Assembly: GCA_003210055.1 (NCBI GenBank)
Contig: QCNS01000006.1
Coordinates: forward strand, 30,469 to 94,468
Source of the DNA: SAR116 cluster bacterium AG-426-I14
GTDB lineage: Bacteria > Pseudomonadota > Alphaproteobacteria > Puniceispirillales > Marisalimonadaceae
DNA: 64,000 bases
Reading direction: 5' to 3'
Within the stretch, counting starts at the first letter, position 1; each line of letters opens with the position of its first letter. The notes beneath the pieces are model-generated. The model was not told the DNA's origin. It worked only from the letters and a program-made list of their open reading frames with translations, and made no database searches. This document shows, piece by piece, positions 19,531 to 29,728 of the stretch. The translations under genes and the position numbers were made by a program.

Positions 19531-20316
19531 ATGAGTGGAGATCAAAAACATCAATTTCATCTAGTTGAACCAAGTCCATGGCCAGCAATAGGTTCTGCAG
19601 CAGGTTTTACTCTTGCTTTAGGCGGAGCGATGTACATGCATGATTATCTTTACAGTGGATATATTCTTATTGCTGGGTTCTTAATGCTTTTAACAGTAAT
19701 GTTTTTCTGGTGGAGAGATGTTATTAGAGAAGCTGAGTTCCAAGGACATCATACACCTATTGTTCAAATTGGAATGAGATATGGAATGATACTCTTCATA
19801 TCATCAGAGGTTATGTTTTTTGTTGCCTTTTTTTGGGCATTTTTTGATTCAAGTTTGTATCCTGATACCGGAGTTTGGCCACCAGCAGACATAGTCACTT
19901 TTGATCCGTTTGATTTACCTTTGATAAACACAATGATATTATTACTTTCAGGATGTACAGTGACTTGGTCTCATCACGCCTTACAACTTGATAACAGAAA
20001 AGATTTTCTTTTGGGTTTGTTTTTGACAATTCTTTTGGGTATTAGTTTTACTGCACTTCAGGCATATGAGTATACACATGCTGCATTTAGTTTTACAGAT
20101 GGCATATATGCTTCTACTTTTTATATGGCAACTGGATTTCATGGATTTCATGTGATTGTTGGAACATTGTTTTTAATTGTTTGCTATTTTAGAGGGCTTA
20201 AGGGGCATTATACCTCCGATCATCACTTTGGATTTGAGGCCGCTGCATGGTACTGGCATTTTGTTGATGTTGTTTGGTTATTTTTATTTGTATGTATTTA
20301 TTGGTGGGGTGCATAG
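19531..20316 (+). CDS. ctaE: Cytochrome c oxidase subunit III
   Basis: 261 residues with seven predicted helices. HQFHLVEPSPWP at the N-terminus, SSEVMFFVAFFWAFF and the C-terminal WHFVDVVWLFLF are hallmarks. The subunit stabilises subunit I and supports proton uptake. It lies 67 bases after ctaG; that gap holds only a short hydrophobic frame I do not count as a gene. Followed by the SURF1 gene after 25 bases. Confidence 0.96.
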   Translation: MSGDQKHQFHLVEPSPWPAIGSAAGFTLALGGAMYMHDYLYSGYILIAGFLMLLTVMFFWWRDVIREAEFQGHHTPIVQIGMRYGMILFISSEVMFFVAFFWAFFDSSLYPDTGVWPPADIVTFDPFDLPLINTMILLLSGCTVTWSHHALQLDNRKDFLLGLFLTILLGISFTALQAYEYTHAAFSFTDGIYASTFYMATGFHGFHVIVGTLFLIVCYFRGLKGHYTSDHHFGFEAAAWYWHFVDVVWLFLFVCIYWWGA

Positions 20317-20341
20317 ATAGCTAATGATTACATTTTAAAAA

Positions 20342-21094
20342 ATGTCTTTTAATTTTTTGAATACAAAAATAATTTTTAAACCATTATTTTTCCCTACCCT
20401 TTTTTTGTTAATAGTTTTTCCAATTTTAATTTTGCTCGGAAGTTGGCAGGTGTACAGACTAATCTGGAAAGAAAATTTAATAGAATATTATCAAAATCAG
20501 TCTTCCAGTAAATTGCTTGACTTATCAAAAAATATTTCTAATAACGAGAATTTAGAATTTAGAAAGGTAAAATTTAGAGGTACTTTTTTAAATGCTAAAG
20601 AAATTTATATATCTGGTAAAACATATGAGGGTAATATTGGTTTTCATGTAGTTACACCCTTCAGAATGCAAAATAATAAAATTGTTTTTATTAATAGAGG
20701 TTGGGTTTCTGAAGGTTATAGAAATCCTGAAAAAAGAAAATTCAGCTTGTTAAAAAATGAAATTCAAATTAATGGTATAGTGCGTTTTCCTCAAAAAAAA
20801 GGATATTTTGTACCAGAAAATGAACCAAATAAAGGATTTTGGTTTACAATAAACCCAAATGAACTAATCAATTTTTTAAAATTTAAAAAAATAGATACTA
20901 TTAGTGAATATTATGTTGATGCAATAAGGGATGAAGGTAAAATAAAAATACCAATAGGGGCTAATGGAAAGCCAAATTTAAGAAATCAACATTTATCATA
21001 TGCTATAACATGGTACAGTTTGGCATTAGTGCTTTTAATTATTTACATACTTTTTCATCGCTCAGTAGATAGACTTTTTTTTAAGAAACTTTGA
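20342..21094 (+). CDS. surf1: SURF1-family oxidase assembly protein
   Basis: 250 residues with a membrane helix at each end (about residues 13-35 and 218-238) and a periplasmic domain between. LGSWQVYRLIWKENL, FINRGWVSEGY and the C-terminal NQHLSYAITWYSLA are the conserved SURF1 segments. The family helps insert heme A into subunit I. It ends two bases before thrC's ATG, so oxidase assembly and threonine synthesis share a transcript. Confidence 0.92.
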   Translation: MSFNFLNTKIIFKPLFFPTLFLLIVFPILILLGSWQVYRLIWKENLIEYYQNQSSSKLLDLSKNISNNENLEFRKVKFRGTFLNAKEIYISGKTYEGNIGFHVVTPFRMQNNKIVFINRGWVSEGYRNPEKRKFSLLKNEIQINGIVRFPQKKGYFVPENEPNKGFWFTINPNELINFLKFKKIDTISEYYVDAIRDEGKIKIPIGANGKPNLRNQHLSYAITWYSLALVLLIIYILFHRSVDRLFFKKL

Positions 21095-21095
21095 G

Positions 21096-22511
21096 ATGGC
21101 TGATTCAATAAAATATACAAGTACAAGAGGTGGTGAACAAAACTTATCGTTTGATGATGTTTTGCTTACTGGTTTGGCTAGAGATGGAGGCTTATATATG
21201 CCTGAAAGTTGGCCAAGTTTTTCTTACAAAAAATTACTTCAAATGAAAAATCTAGATTACCCTAATTTAGCATCAGAGATAATTAAACAATTTGTAGGTA
21301 AAAATTTAGAAAAAAAAATAGATTTTATAAGTAAGTCAGTATATTCCAGTTTTGACAATGAAGAGGTAGCACCAATTGTTAAATTAAAAGAAAACTTATA
21401 TTTGATGGAATTATTTCATGGACCCACTCTAGCTTTCAAAGATTATGCTATGATGTATCTATCAAAGTTATTTGATGAGGTTTTAAAAGAGAAAAAAAAG
21501 AAAATTGTAATTTTAGGAGCTACAAGTGGAGATACAGGATCAGCTGCATTACAAGCTTTTCAATTAAAAAAAAATATCGATATATTTATTTTTTTCCCAC
21601 ATAAAAGAGTTTCTAATGTCCAAAAAAAACAAATGACTACGATTTATGGACCAGGAACTGAGTCAATTGCATTAAAATCAGATTTTGATGGATGTCAAAC
21701 TTTAGTTAAATCTATGTTTAATGATATTGAATTTAGAGATGAGTTTTCATTATCTGCTATAAATTCTATTAACTGGGCTAGGTTAATACCTCAAATAGTA
21801 TATTATTTTTATGGTGCTTTTAGGGTGGGGGCTCCAGAAAAAGAGGTTATTTTTTCTGTTCCCACTGGTAACTTTGGTAATATTCTTGCCGGATGGATAG
21901 CATTAAAAATGGGTTTACCAATAAGAAAATTAATTTGTGGTTCAAATAGAAATGATGTTCTTACAAGATTATTTAATAATGGTATTATGAAAAAAACAGA
22001 TGTTATCCCATCATTAAGTCCTAGTATGGATATACAAGTTTCAAGTAATTTTGAGAGATTTTTATTTGAACTGCTTGACAGAAATCCAGATAAATTAAAT
22101 TTTTTAATGAACAATTTTGAAGATAATAATTACTACGAGTTAGATAAGCAACAATTAGAAAAGGCTTCAAAATATTTTGAATCATTTAGTGTTAGTGATA
22201 ATGAAATTTTGCAGACAATAAAATATATTCATAAGGAATACAAATATATAATAGACCCTCATACTGCTGTCGGTATAAAATCAATTTTCTTAGCTCAACA
22301 AGAAAAAAAACTTAAAAACAACTTACCTATTATTTCATTAGCGTGTGCTCATCCATCGAAATTTCCGAATACTATTTTTAAAAGTTTAACTTTTTATCCA
22401 GAAATTCCACAAAGATTAGGTGATGTTTTAAAAAAAGAAGAAAAATTTAAAATTATTGATAATAATATATCAAAAGTTAAAAATTATTTAATTAATCAAA
22501 TGAGAAAATGA
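21096..22511 (+). CDS. thrC: Threonine synthase
   Basis: 471-residue PLP enzyme that converts O-phosphohomoserine to threonine. YTSTRGGEQNLSFDDVLL opens the protein, and the PLP lysine is Lys115 in TLAFKDYAM. GATSGDTGSAA is the phosphate-binding segment. This is the long, YCO-type synthase. It is coupled to the M16 peptidase by an ATG-TGA overlap. The previous enzyme in the pathway, ThrB, is encoded at 27281-28258. Confidence 0.95.
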   Translation: MADSIKYTSTRGGEQNLSFDDVLLTGLARDGGLYMPESWPSFSYKKLLQMKNLDYPNLASEIIKQFVGKNLEKKIDFISKSVYSSFDNEEVAPIVKLKENLYLMELFHGPTLAFKDYAMMYLSKLFDEVLKEKKKKIVILGATSGDTGSAALQAFQLKKNIDIFIFFPHKRVSNVQKKQMTTIYGPGTESIALKSDFDGCQTLVKSMFNDIEFRDEFSLSAINSINWARLIPQIVYYFYGAFRVGAPEKEVIFSVPTGNFGNILAGWIALKMGLPIRKLICGSNRNDVLTRLFNNGIMKKTDVIPSLSPSMDIQVSSNFERFLFELLDRNPDKLNFLMNNFEDNNYYELDKQQLEKASKYFESFSVSDNEILQTIKYIHKEYKYIIDPHTAVGIKSIFLAQQEKKLKNNLPIISLACAHPSKFPNTIFKSLTFYPEIPQRLGDVLKKEEKFKIIDNNISKVKNYLINQMRK

Positions 22512-23764
22512 TGACTATTAGTTTAAAAAAATTAAATTCAGGAATTACAATTTTATCTGATCAATTTAAATCCAAAACAGTATCATTAGGATTATGGCTT
22601 GATGTAGGAAGTGTAAGTGAAAAAAAAAATCAAGTTGGTATTGCACACATGCTTGAGCACATGGCTTTTAAAGGCACAAAAGCAAGAACTGCATATCAAA
22701 TAGCACGTGAAATTGAAGATGTCGGCGGTGATATAAACGCTTATACGGGTAAAGAAAGAACTGCTTACTACGTAAGATTACTCCCTGAAAATTTAAATTT
22801 AGGTGTAGATATTCTCTCTGATATTCTAATTAATTCAACTTTCCCCGAAGATGAAATTGAGCGTGAAAGAGGAGTTATAATTTCTGAAATTGGTCAATAT
22901 AATGATATGCCTGATGAAAAAGTTTATGAAAATTTTATGTCAACTTCTTTTAAAGGTCAATCACTTGGAAAATCAATTTTGGGAACAGAAAAGTCCGTAA
23001 AATCATTTAACAAAAATGATTTAACAACGTTCTCCAGTGAATTTTACAATAATTCAAATTTGATAGTTGGAATATGTGGTAATTTTAATAAAGAGCAGTT
23101 TGAAAAACATGTAAGTAAAAAATTTTTAGGATTAAGAAACGGGTTGAAGACTAAAAAACCTATTTATAAATGGCAATCAGGAAAATTTTTAGAGGAAAAA
23201 GATCTTGAACAAACAAATATTATGTTTGGCTTAGAAGGATTGAGTAATTCTGATAAAGATAGATTTGCTTTGAGAGCATTAACAATAATTTTTGGTTATG
23301 GAATGTCATCAAAATTATTCCAAGAAATAAGAGAAAAAAGAGGTTTATGCTACAGTATTTATGGATTTTGTTCTCAGTATTCTTCTTCGGGGACTTTTGG
23401 ATTTAGCTCTGGATGTTCTCCAGAAAATGTTGAGAAACTTTTAGAGTGTTCGATTAGAGAATTAATAAAAATGAAAGGAAATATAAAAGAAAAAGATTTA
23501 ATCAGAGCAAAAGCACAATTAAAATCAGGCTTATTAATGAACCAAGAAAGGTCAATGAGTAGATTAGAAACAAATGTGCATAGTATTTTCACATTTAATA
23601 AAGTTATTACTGATAAAGAGGCTTTAAATATGATAGAAAAATTGGAATTATCTCAGTTAGAACGGGCTTTAGAAAGAGTATTAGAAAATAAAAAACCTGT
23701 CTTATCAATTATTGGACCTAATAGTAACTTGTTTACAAAACAAGAGTTGAAAAATTATTTTTAA
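22508..23764 (+). CDS. M16-family zinc peptidase (mitochondrial processing peptidase-like)
   Basis: 418 residues with the inverted zinc motif HMLEH (His47, Glu50, His51) and the distal Glu127 in ISEIGQ, so the peptidase is probably active. The family is ancestral to mitochondrial processing peptidase beta. Substrates in bacteria are poorly known. Two adjacent ATG codons (22508 and 22511) can serve as start. The last base of its stop lies in a TTAA shared with the convergent yqgE. The thrC-M16 pairing recurs in alphaproteobacteria. Confidence 0.9.
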   Translation: MMTISLKKLNSGITILSDQFKSKTVSLGLWLDVGSVSEKKNQVGIAHMLEHMAFKGTKARTAYQIAREIEDVGGDINAYTGKERTAYYVRLLPENLNLGVDILSDILINSTFPEDEIERERGVIISEIGQYNDMPDEKVYENFMSTSFKGQSLGKSILGTEKSVKSFNKNDLTTFSSEFYNNSNLIVGICGNFNKEQFEKHVSKKFLGLRNGLKTKKPIYKWQSGKFLEEKDLEQTNIMFGLEGLSNSDKDRFALRALTIIFGYGMSSKLFQEIREKRGLCYSIYGFCSQYSSSGTFGFSSGCSPENVEKLLECSIRELIKMKGNIKEKDLIRAKAQLKSGLLMNQERSMSRLETNVHSIFTFNKVITDKEALNMIEKLELSQLERALERVLENKKPVLSIIGPNSNLFTKQELKNYF

Positions 23765-24327
23765 GCTTTACCAGAAAAAGAGACTAAGTTTTCACTCTTG
23801 ATACCTAACTCTGACATACAAGACTCCCAAAAAAAAGGTTGATTTGACGAGTTTTTAAAAATTATTTGTTCTTTTGCATCAATTGTTAACCAAGAGTTTT
23901 CTAAGATTTCTCTATGAAATTGGTCATACCCCCAAACTGAACAACCAAGGAAAATTTTTTTTGACAAAGGTCCTTTATTTAATCCAAAATCATCTAAAAT
24001 TTCTATTGAAGTTGTAAGACAAACATTCTGTAAAATTTTTTCAGTAGTGTTATAAAGCTTTTCATTTGAATGTAATATAAATCCTTGTTTAGTATGAACA
24101 GGTCCACCGGAAAAAATAGCTTCATTGAAACAATTATTTTTTGAATTTTCATTTTTTTTATAATCTAAAATTTCTCCAAGTGTTAGGTTATAAATTTGTT
24201 TATTTAAAATTAAACCCATAACAGCAGTTTTTGAATATTCACAGATTAAGATAACTGTTTTTTGAAACCTAGGATCTTGTAATCCAGGCATGGCGATTAA
24301 GAATTGACCAATCAGATTATCATTCAT
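23761..24327 (-). CDS. yqgE: YqgE/AlgH family protein (DUF179)
   Basis: 188 residues starting with LIGQFLIAMPGLQDPRFQKTVI, the family hallmark, with FSGGPV near the middle and LGCSVWGYDQF toward the end. Cytoplasmic; the biochemical role is unknown, though AlgH was first linked to alginate control in Pseudomonas. Its stop overlaps that of the M16 gene, and its start faces the DsbD-like gene across about 90 bases. Confidence 0.9.
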   Translation of the reverse strand: MNDNLIGQFLIAMPGLQDPRFQKTVILICEYSKTAVMGLILNKQIYNLTLGEILDYKKNENSKNNCFNEAIFSGGPVHTKQGFILHSNEKLYNTTEKILQNVCLTTSIEILDDFGLNKGPLSKKIFLGCSVWGYDQFHREILENSWLTIDAKEQIIFKNSSNQPFFWESCMSELGIKSENLVSFSGKA

Positions 24328-24418
24328 AATACTATTCTATACTAAAAGAATAATAAAAAAAAAAAAAATTAAGTATTTCTTGAAAAGTTCATAAGTTTAT
24401 CTAATAAAATAATAAATT

Positions 24419-26314
24419 ATGATTAGAGTTTTATTATCAGTTTTTTTTATTATTTTTTCTTTAAACGCAAATTGCGAAAATCGTAAAAATTTGGATCTAA
24501 GTTTAAATAATAGTTCAATAGACCCATATAAAATAGAGTTTAAGGTTTCAAATTATAATTCAGAAAAAAAAATATTTTTGGCAGGAATATTTGTCGAATT
24601 GGAAAAGGATTGGAAGATATATTGGGAAAATCCTGGAATGGCAGGTTTACCTCCTAAGTTAAATTGGAACAATGTATCAAATATAAATAAGGTTAGTTTA
24701 TTATTCCCAGCACCAATGAAATTTGAATTTTTTGATATAAAAACTTTTGGATATAAAAATAAAGTTATTTTTCCTGTTGAAATTGAGGTAACAGATGAAA
24801 AAAAACCTATTAAAGGAACTCTTAAATTTGATGCACAAGTATGCAATAAAATTTGTATTCCAGTTGAAAAAGAATTCTATGTGAATTTTTCATCAAAAAC
24901 TAAATTTGATAATATTAAAGAAGATAAAATTAAAAGTTTTCTCTCAACAGTTCCTTCTAAAAGTAATTTTATAAACAAAGCTTTTTTAAAAGAGAAAAGA
25001 TTAATTATTGAATTGAAAAATAAATTTTCATTAACCGATGAAACATTGATGATTATTGAAAATAAAGATTTTCAATTTTTTCCAAAAGCAGAGTTGAATT
25101 ACTCAAAAAATAAGTTTTTTATTACTTTTAATCTGGATAAATTAGGGAACAAAATTTTAAATAGCAATAACTATAAATTAAGTATATTTAGTAAAAAGTT
25201 TAATATTTATCAAAACTTTGAAGTTTTAAATAAAGAGATATATAACTTTAATTTGACAAATATTATAATTATATCATTTTTAGCTGGTCTGGTTTTAAAT
25301 TTTATGCCTTGTGTATTGCCTGTTCTATCTTTGAAACTTACTAGTTTAGTTTCATTGGCTCATAACAAAAAATCATATATAAGAAAAAGTATTTTTTTTC
25401 AGATTTCTGGGATTTTTTGTTCATTTTTTTTATTGTCTTTGTTAACTATTTCTTTTAAATTTGCCGGTTATCAAATTGGTTGGGGGTTTCAGTTTCAAAA
25501 TCAATACTTTTTAATTTTTTTAACAATACTAGTTTTTTCTTTCGGCTTAAGTATGCTTGGTGTTTTTGAGATTAGGTTACCTGGTTCTATATTATTTTAT
25601 ATTAATAAATTTTCTACGAATAATTTAAGAGATTTCTCTTCTGGATTTTTGATGACTTTACTAGCAACCCCTTGCACTGCTCCATTTGTTGGTACAGCTG
25701 TTTCATTAGCTTTGTCAGGTGATTATTTTAACATACTTTTAGTTTTTCAGATTATGTCTTTGGGGCTTTCAGCTCCACTTATATTATTTTATTTTTTTCC
25801 TCAATTTATAGGAATTTTCCCCAAAAGTGGCAAATGGTTAAATACTTTTAAAAAGTTTATGGCAACTCTTTTCCTTTTAACAGGTATATGGTTATTTTCA
25901 ATTTTATTACAAAATTTTAATTTTGAAAGTTTAAATTCTAATTCTACTAGTAAAGTAAATTGGATAAATTGGGACATAAAAAAACAACCAAATCTAATTA
26001 AAGAGTTACTTTCTAAAAATAAAATTATATTTTTGGATATTACTGCAGAATGGTGTATTACATGTAAATATAACAAGTTATTTGTTTTAGATAACGAAAG
26101 AATAGTCAAAATATTTAATGACATGGAAATAATTCCCTTACAACTTGATTGGACAAAGAAAAATTATCAAATAGAAGATTTTTTATTCTCTAAAGGTAGA
26201 TATGGTATACCATTTAATGAATTTTACAGTAATAAATATAAAAATGGTCACATATTACCTGAGTTGTTAAATCAAAAAGTTTTAATCAATGCTATTAATA
26301 AAATGAAATATTAG
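24419..26314 (+). CDS. DsbD/ScsB-like thiol:disulfide interchange protein
   Basis: 631-residue membrane protein that moves reducing power from cytoplasmic thioredoxin to periplasmic partners. A signal peptide is followed by a periplasmic N-domain with the pair VCNKICIP, a membrane domain with Cys about 297 in FMPCVLPVL and Cys about 419 in TPCTAPFVG, and a C-terminal thioredoxin domain with WCITC near residue 545. All three redox pairs are present. Likely clients are CcmG and CcmH of the cytochrome c system encoded at 51-57 kb. The N-domain looks more ScsB-like than classic DsbD. Confidence 0.9.
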   Translation: MIRVLLSVFFIIFSLNANCENRKNLDLSLNNSSIDPYKIEFKVSNYNSEKKIFLAGIFVELEKDWKIYWENPGMAGLPPKLNWNNVSNINKVSLLFPAPMKFEFFDIKTFGYKNKVIFPVEIEVTDEKKPIKGTLKFDAQVCNKICIPVEKEFYVNFSSKTKFDNIKEDKIKSFLSTVPSKSNFINKAFLKEKRLIIELKNKFSLTDETLMIIENKDFQFFPKAELNYSKNKFFITFNLDKLGNKILNSNNYKLSIFSKKFNIYQNFEVLNKEIYNFNLTNIIIISFLAGLVLNFMPCVLPVLSLKLTSLVSLAHNKKSYIRKSIFFQISGIFCSFFLLSLLTISFKFAGYQIGWGFQFQNQYFLIFLTILVFSFGLSMLGVFEIRLPGSILFYINKFSTNNLRDFSSGFLMTLLATPCTAPFVGTAVSLALSGDYFNILLVFQIMSLGLSAPLILFYFFPQFIGIFPKSGKWLNTFKKFMATLFLLTGIWLFSILLQNFNFESLNSNSTSKVNWINWDIKKQPNLIKELLSKNKIIFLDITAEWCITCKYNKLFVLDNERIVKIFNDMEIIPLQLDWTKKNYQIEDFLFSKGRYGIPFNEFYSNKYKNGHILPELLNQKVLINAINKMKY

Positions 26315-26325
26315 GAAGTTAAAAA

Positions 26326-26799
26326 ATGATAAAAATTGGAGATAAAATACCAAAATCTATTTTAAGAATTAAAAATGAAAAAATTGAGGAAATTACAACT
26401 GAAAATATTTTTTCTAACTGTAAAACTATTTTATTTGCTGTTCCAGGTGCGTTTACACCAACATGCTCGGCAAAGCATTTACCAAGTTACCTTGAACTTT
26501 ACGAAAAAATTATAAATAAGGGTGTCCAAAAAATTTTTTGCTTAGCAGTGAATGATCCTCATGTGATGAAAGAGTGGGGGAAATACAATAATGTTTCAAA
26601 TAAAATCATAATGTTGTCAGATAGTGATTGTAGCTTTTCAAAAAAAATAGGTTTAGATCATGATTATGGTATGATTTTAGGACATAGATCGCTTAGATTT
26701 GCAATGTTGATTGAAGATAATATTTTAGTGAAACTTTTTGTGGATAAAGTAGGATTTTATAAAAATTCTAGTGCAGAAAATTTATTATTAAATATATAA
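26326..26799 (+). CDS. Peroxiredoxin, Prx5 type
   Basis: 157-residue thiol peroxidase. The peroxidatic Cys47 lies in PGAFTPTCSAKHLPSY, the signature of the Prx5/AhpE-like atypical group; a conserved Arg occurs in GHRSLRFAML. It reduces hydrogen peroxide and organic peroxides using glutathione/glutaredoxin or thioredoxin. It sits 11 bases after the DsbD-like gene and converges on rnhA with a 3-base gap. Confidence 0.9.
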   Translation: MIKIGDKIPKSILRIKNEKIEEITTENIFSNCKTILFAVPGAFTPTCSAKHLPSYLELYEKIINKGVQKIFCLAVNDPHVMKEWGKYNNVSNKIIMLSDSDCSFSKKIGLDHDYGMILGHRSLRFAMLIEDNILVKLFVDKVGFYKNSSAENLLLNI

Positions 26800-26802
26800 G
26801 TT

Positions 26803-27273
26803 TTAACTTTTAAGATTAATAGCACCTCTTTGATTCATGGCTAATACTGCATATTTATCTGCTTCTTCATTATATTTATTATTGTTATGACCTTTTATCC
26901 AAATCCATTCAATTTCATGCTGATTGTTAAGATGATCTAACTCTTTCCATAAGTCTTGGTTTAAAACATTTTTTTTTGAAGAATTTTTCCAATTATTTTT
27001 TTTCCAATTATGTATCCATTCTGTAATACCATTTTTTAAATAAACTGAGTCTGTATATATTTTAATTTTAGATTTAATTTTTATTTCTAAAATACCATTT
27101 ATTGCTGCTAACATTTCCATTCTATTATTTGTAGTATTGTTATCAAACCCGGCTATTATCTCTTTTTGATTTTTATTATATAAAATAATTGCTGACCAAC
27201 CTCCTGGACCCGGATTTCCTGAACAAGCACCATCAGTATAAATTTGTATTACTTTGTCAAATCTCTCATGCAT
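26803..27273 (-). CDS. rnhA: Ribonuclease HI
   Basis: 156 residues. The acidic catalytic set is visible: IYTDGACSGNPGPGGW, NNRMEMLAAI, IYTDSVYL and the late EADKYA. The enzyme cleaves RNA in RNA-DNA hybrids. It lies 7 bases after thrB and belongs to the ispH-thrB-rnhA run on this strand, which is a common alphaproteobacterial arrangement. Confidence 0.95.
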   Translation of the reverse strand: MHERFDKVIQIYTDGACSGNPGPGGWSAIILYNKNQKEIIAGFDNNTTNNRMEMLAAINGILEIKIKSKIKIYTDSVYLKNGITEWIHNWKKNNWKNSSKKNVLNQDLWKELDHLNNQHEIEWIWIKGHNNNKYNEEADKYAVLAMNQRGAINLKS

Positions 27274-27280
27274 ATTGCTA

Positions 27281-28258
27281 TTAACTCTTCAGTAATTCAT
27301 TTTCAAAGTTATTATCTCTAAAGAATCTTAATTTATTCAAATATTCTAAAGGATTTTTTTTATTCAAAATTGCTTCATCTGGGGTGTTAAACCAATCATA
27401 AAGTCTAGTTAAAAGAAAACGTAATGCAGCACCTTGAGATAAGATAGATATAGCTTTCAATTCTCTCTTAGATATTTTCTTTTTGGAGTTATAACCTTTT
27501 ACAAGACTCTGTGCCTTTTTTAAATTAAATTTTTTATCATTATCAAAACACCACGCATTTAAAGCAATTGCAATTTCATATATTAAAAAATCAGTACAAG
27601 AAAAATAAAAATCTATGATCCCACATATTTTATCATTTTTAAAAAAAACATTATCAGGAAAAATATCTCCATGTATAAAACCTTTAGGGAGATTTTCTGG
27701 CCAATTTCCATGACAAAAATTTAATCTATCTTCCATATCGAATAATAAAAGTTTGTCTAATTTGTTTATTTCAACTTTTGAGATGTCTTTGCAAGATTTT
27801 TTAAAAAGAAGTTTCCAACCATCAACTGATAAACTATTATTTCTGATTTTTCTAAAACTTTTTGTTTTATTGTGCATATCAGCTAGAGTTATTCCAAGAG
27901 AAAGACAATCTTTCACGGTTGGATTTATCTTACCTTTACCTTCTATAAAACTAACAATTATATATTTTTTTTTGTTTATTTCATTTATTAAATTTCCATT
28001 AATATCTTTAATCGGGTTAGGACAAAAGAATTGATTTTTATAGAGATATTTCATTACGTTTACAAAAAATGGTATATCTATTTCGTTAACTCTTTTTTCA
28101 AAAATAGTTAAAATATATTTACCTTTAGATGTTATAAGAAGGTAATTTGTATTTTCAATTCCTTCTTCGATACCTTGAAATGTCTCTAAATCACCTAAAA
28201 TATAATTTTTAGTTATATCAGAAATTTCATTAATACTTAGTTTTGTATATACTGCCAA
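27281..28258 (-). CDS. thrB: Homoserine kinase, aminoglycoside-phosphotransferase-fold type
   Basis: 325 residues. Phosphorylates homoserine on the way to threonine, feeding ThrC encoded at 21096. This is the ThrB2-type kinase: the opening MAVYTKLSINEI, then GIENTNYLL in the N-lobe, catalytic loop FIHGDIFPDNVFF and metal-binding DFYFSCTD. It does not belong to the GHMP-kinase homoserine kinases. Located 11 bases after ispH. Confidence 0.93.
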   Translation of the reverse strand: MAVYTKLSINEISDITKNYILGDLETFQGIEEGIENTNYLLITSKGKYILTIFEKRVNEIDIPFFVNVMKYLYKNQFFCPNPIKDINGNLINEINKKKYIIVSFIEGKGKINPTVKDCLSLGITLADMHNKTKSFRKIRNNSLSVDGWKLLFKKSCKDISKVEINKLDKLLLFDMEDRLNFCHGNWPENLPKGFIHGDIFPDNVFFKNDKICGIIDFYFSCTDFLIYEIAIALNAWCFDNDKKFNLKKAQSLVKGYNSKKKISKRELKAISILSQGAALRFLLTRLYDWFNTPDEAILNKKNPLEYLNKLRFFRDNNFENELLKS

Positions 28259-28269
28259 TTTATTATCTT

Positions 28270-29223
28270 TTATCTGAGAGATTTGGGTAGATTAAAAAAA
28301 ATATTTTCTTTCGTTACTTCATGTTCAATTAAATTTACTTCAAAATCTTTTTTTAATTTACTAATCAAAACTTGAACTAATGTCTCTGGGGCTGAAGCAC
28401 CAGCTGTTAAACCAATATTAGGACTTTTTTTACAGTTATATTTTTTTAAAAATTTGTTCAAATCATCTTCATCTGATATTAAAAAAGAGTTTTTTACCCC
28501 ATTTACTTTTGCAACTTCAACAAGTCTAATAGAGTTTGAAGAATTTGTTGCGCCAATAACTAAAATATTATCACAAAATTTTGTCATAGACTTAACGGCA
28601 ATTTGTCTATTAGTAGTTGCATAACAGATATCATTTGTTGTAGGACCTTTAATATTTGGAAATCTTTCTTTTAAAATATTTAAAATTATTTGTGTGTCAT
28701 CTACTGAAAGAGTCGTTTGAGTTGTATAAGCAATCTTATCTTTATCGGGAACATTAATTCTTTTTGCGTCACTTTCATTTTCTATAAGTGTAACAGCTTC
28801 TTTTGGAATCTGTCCCATAGTTCCAATTACTTCAGGATGATTTTTATGTCCTATTAACAATATGTGTCTTCCTAGAGCATAATGTTTTTGTGCCTCATTA
28901 TGAACCTTACTTACTAATGGGCAGGTTGCATCAATATATATCATATTTCTTTTTTTTGCTTCACTATATACTTGTTTAGGAACTCCATGAGCAGAAAAGA
29001 TTATGGTTGAATTTTCGGGTGCTTCTGATACCTCCTCAACAAATATTGCACCTAAGTTAGCTAAGGAATTGACCACCTCTTTGTTATGAACGATTTCATG
29101 TCTTACGTATATCGGTGGACCATATTTCTTTATTGCTTCTTCAACAATTTTTACAGCCCTGTCAACTCCTGCACAAAATCCCCTTGGTGCAGCCAAATAT
29201 AAATTTATATTTTCTTTCTTCAT
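28270..29223 (-). CDS. ispH: 4-hydroxy-3-methylbut-2-enyl diphosphate reductase
   Basis: 317-residue iron-sulfur enzyme, last step of the MEP isoprenoid pathway, yielding IPP and DMAPP. The three cluster cysteines are in RGFCAGVDRA, DATCPLVSKVH and NDICYATTNRQ. Its products are precursors of the carotenoid, ubiquinone and heme O side chains made by other genes in this window. First gene of the ispH-thrB-rnhA run; divergent from the lipoprotein gene. Confidence 0.96.
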   Translation of the reverse strand: MKKENINLYLAAPRGFCAGVDRAVKIVEEAIKKYGPPIYVRHEIVHNKEVVNSLANLGAIFVEEVSEAPENSTIIFSAHGVPKQVYSEAKKRNMIYIDATCPLVSKVHNEAQKHYALGRHILLIGHKNHPEVIGTMGQIPKEAVTLIENESDAKRINVPDKDKIAYTTQTTLSVDDTQIILNILKERFPNIKGPTTNDICYATTNRQIAVKSMTKFCDNILVIGATNSSNSIRLVEVAKVNGVKNSFLISDEDDLNKFLKKYNCKKSPNIGLTAGASAPETLVQVLISKLKKDFEVNLIEHEVTKENIFFNLPKSLR

Positions 29224-29284
29224 ATATTTTTTCTGGTATATTATCCAATTAAATTAGATTAATTAACAATTTTCGGGTAAAATA

Positions 29285-29728
29285 ATGAAAAAAATTATTC
29301 TTTTTTTATTTCTTATACTTTCAAACTGTTCATCCTTTGATAATACAAGTAAAGTTGTAATTTGTCCAAAATTAACATCTCCAAAAGGATCTGAAGAAAT
29401 TCTTTTAATGTCAAAAAATAATGTTGAAACTTATATTGGTTTTAGAGGTATAAAATCTATTTGCTATAAAATGAATAATGATGAGATAAAGATGAGGTTA
29501 GAAGTTAATTTAAGAACAATTAGAAAAAATACTAAATTAGATGATTATCTACCTGTCACTCTAGCGCTGGTATCTATAAATGATAAAAAAATTGAGTCAG
29601 ATAGAGATGAAATTTCTTTTGAGTTTTATTTAAGATCTAATAGAAAGTTGATAGAGCGTAAAACTCTTATGGAAGTTCTCATTCCAAAAAAAGGACAAGC
29701 TTTACTGGGTTTAATAAAAAATAATTAG
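29285..29728 (+). CDS. Putative lipoprotein of unknown function
   Basis: 147 residues. The N-terminus is a lipoprotein signal: positive start, hydrophobic core and lipobox LSNC with Cys15. The mature part has no motif I can name; it looks like a beta-rich periplasmic domain (KMRLEVNLRTIR, LPVTLALVSIN). It stands alone between ispH and the ATP synthase operon and its stop overlaps that of atpF (TTAG at 29725-29728). Confidence 0.75.
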   Translation: MKKIILFLFLILSNCSSFDNTSKVVICPKLTSPKGSEEILLMSKNNVETYIGFRGIKSICYKMNNDEIKMRLEVNLRTIRKNTKLDDYLPVTLALVSINDKKIESDRDEISFEFYLRSNRKLIERKTLMEVLIPKKGQALLGLIKNN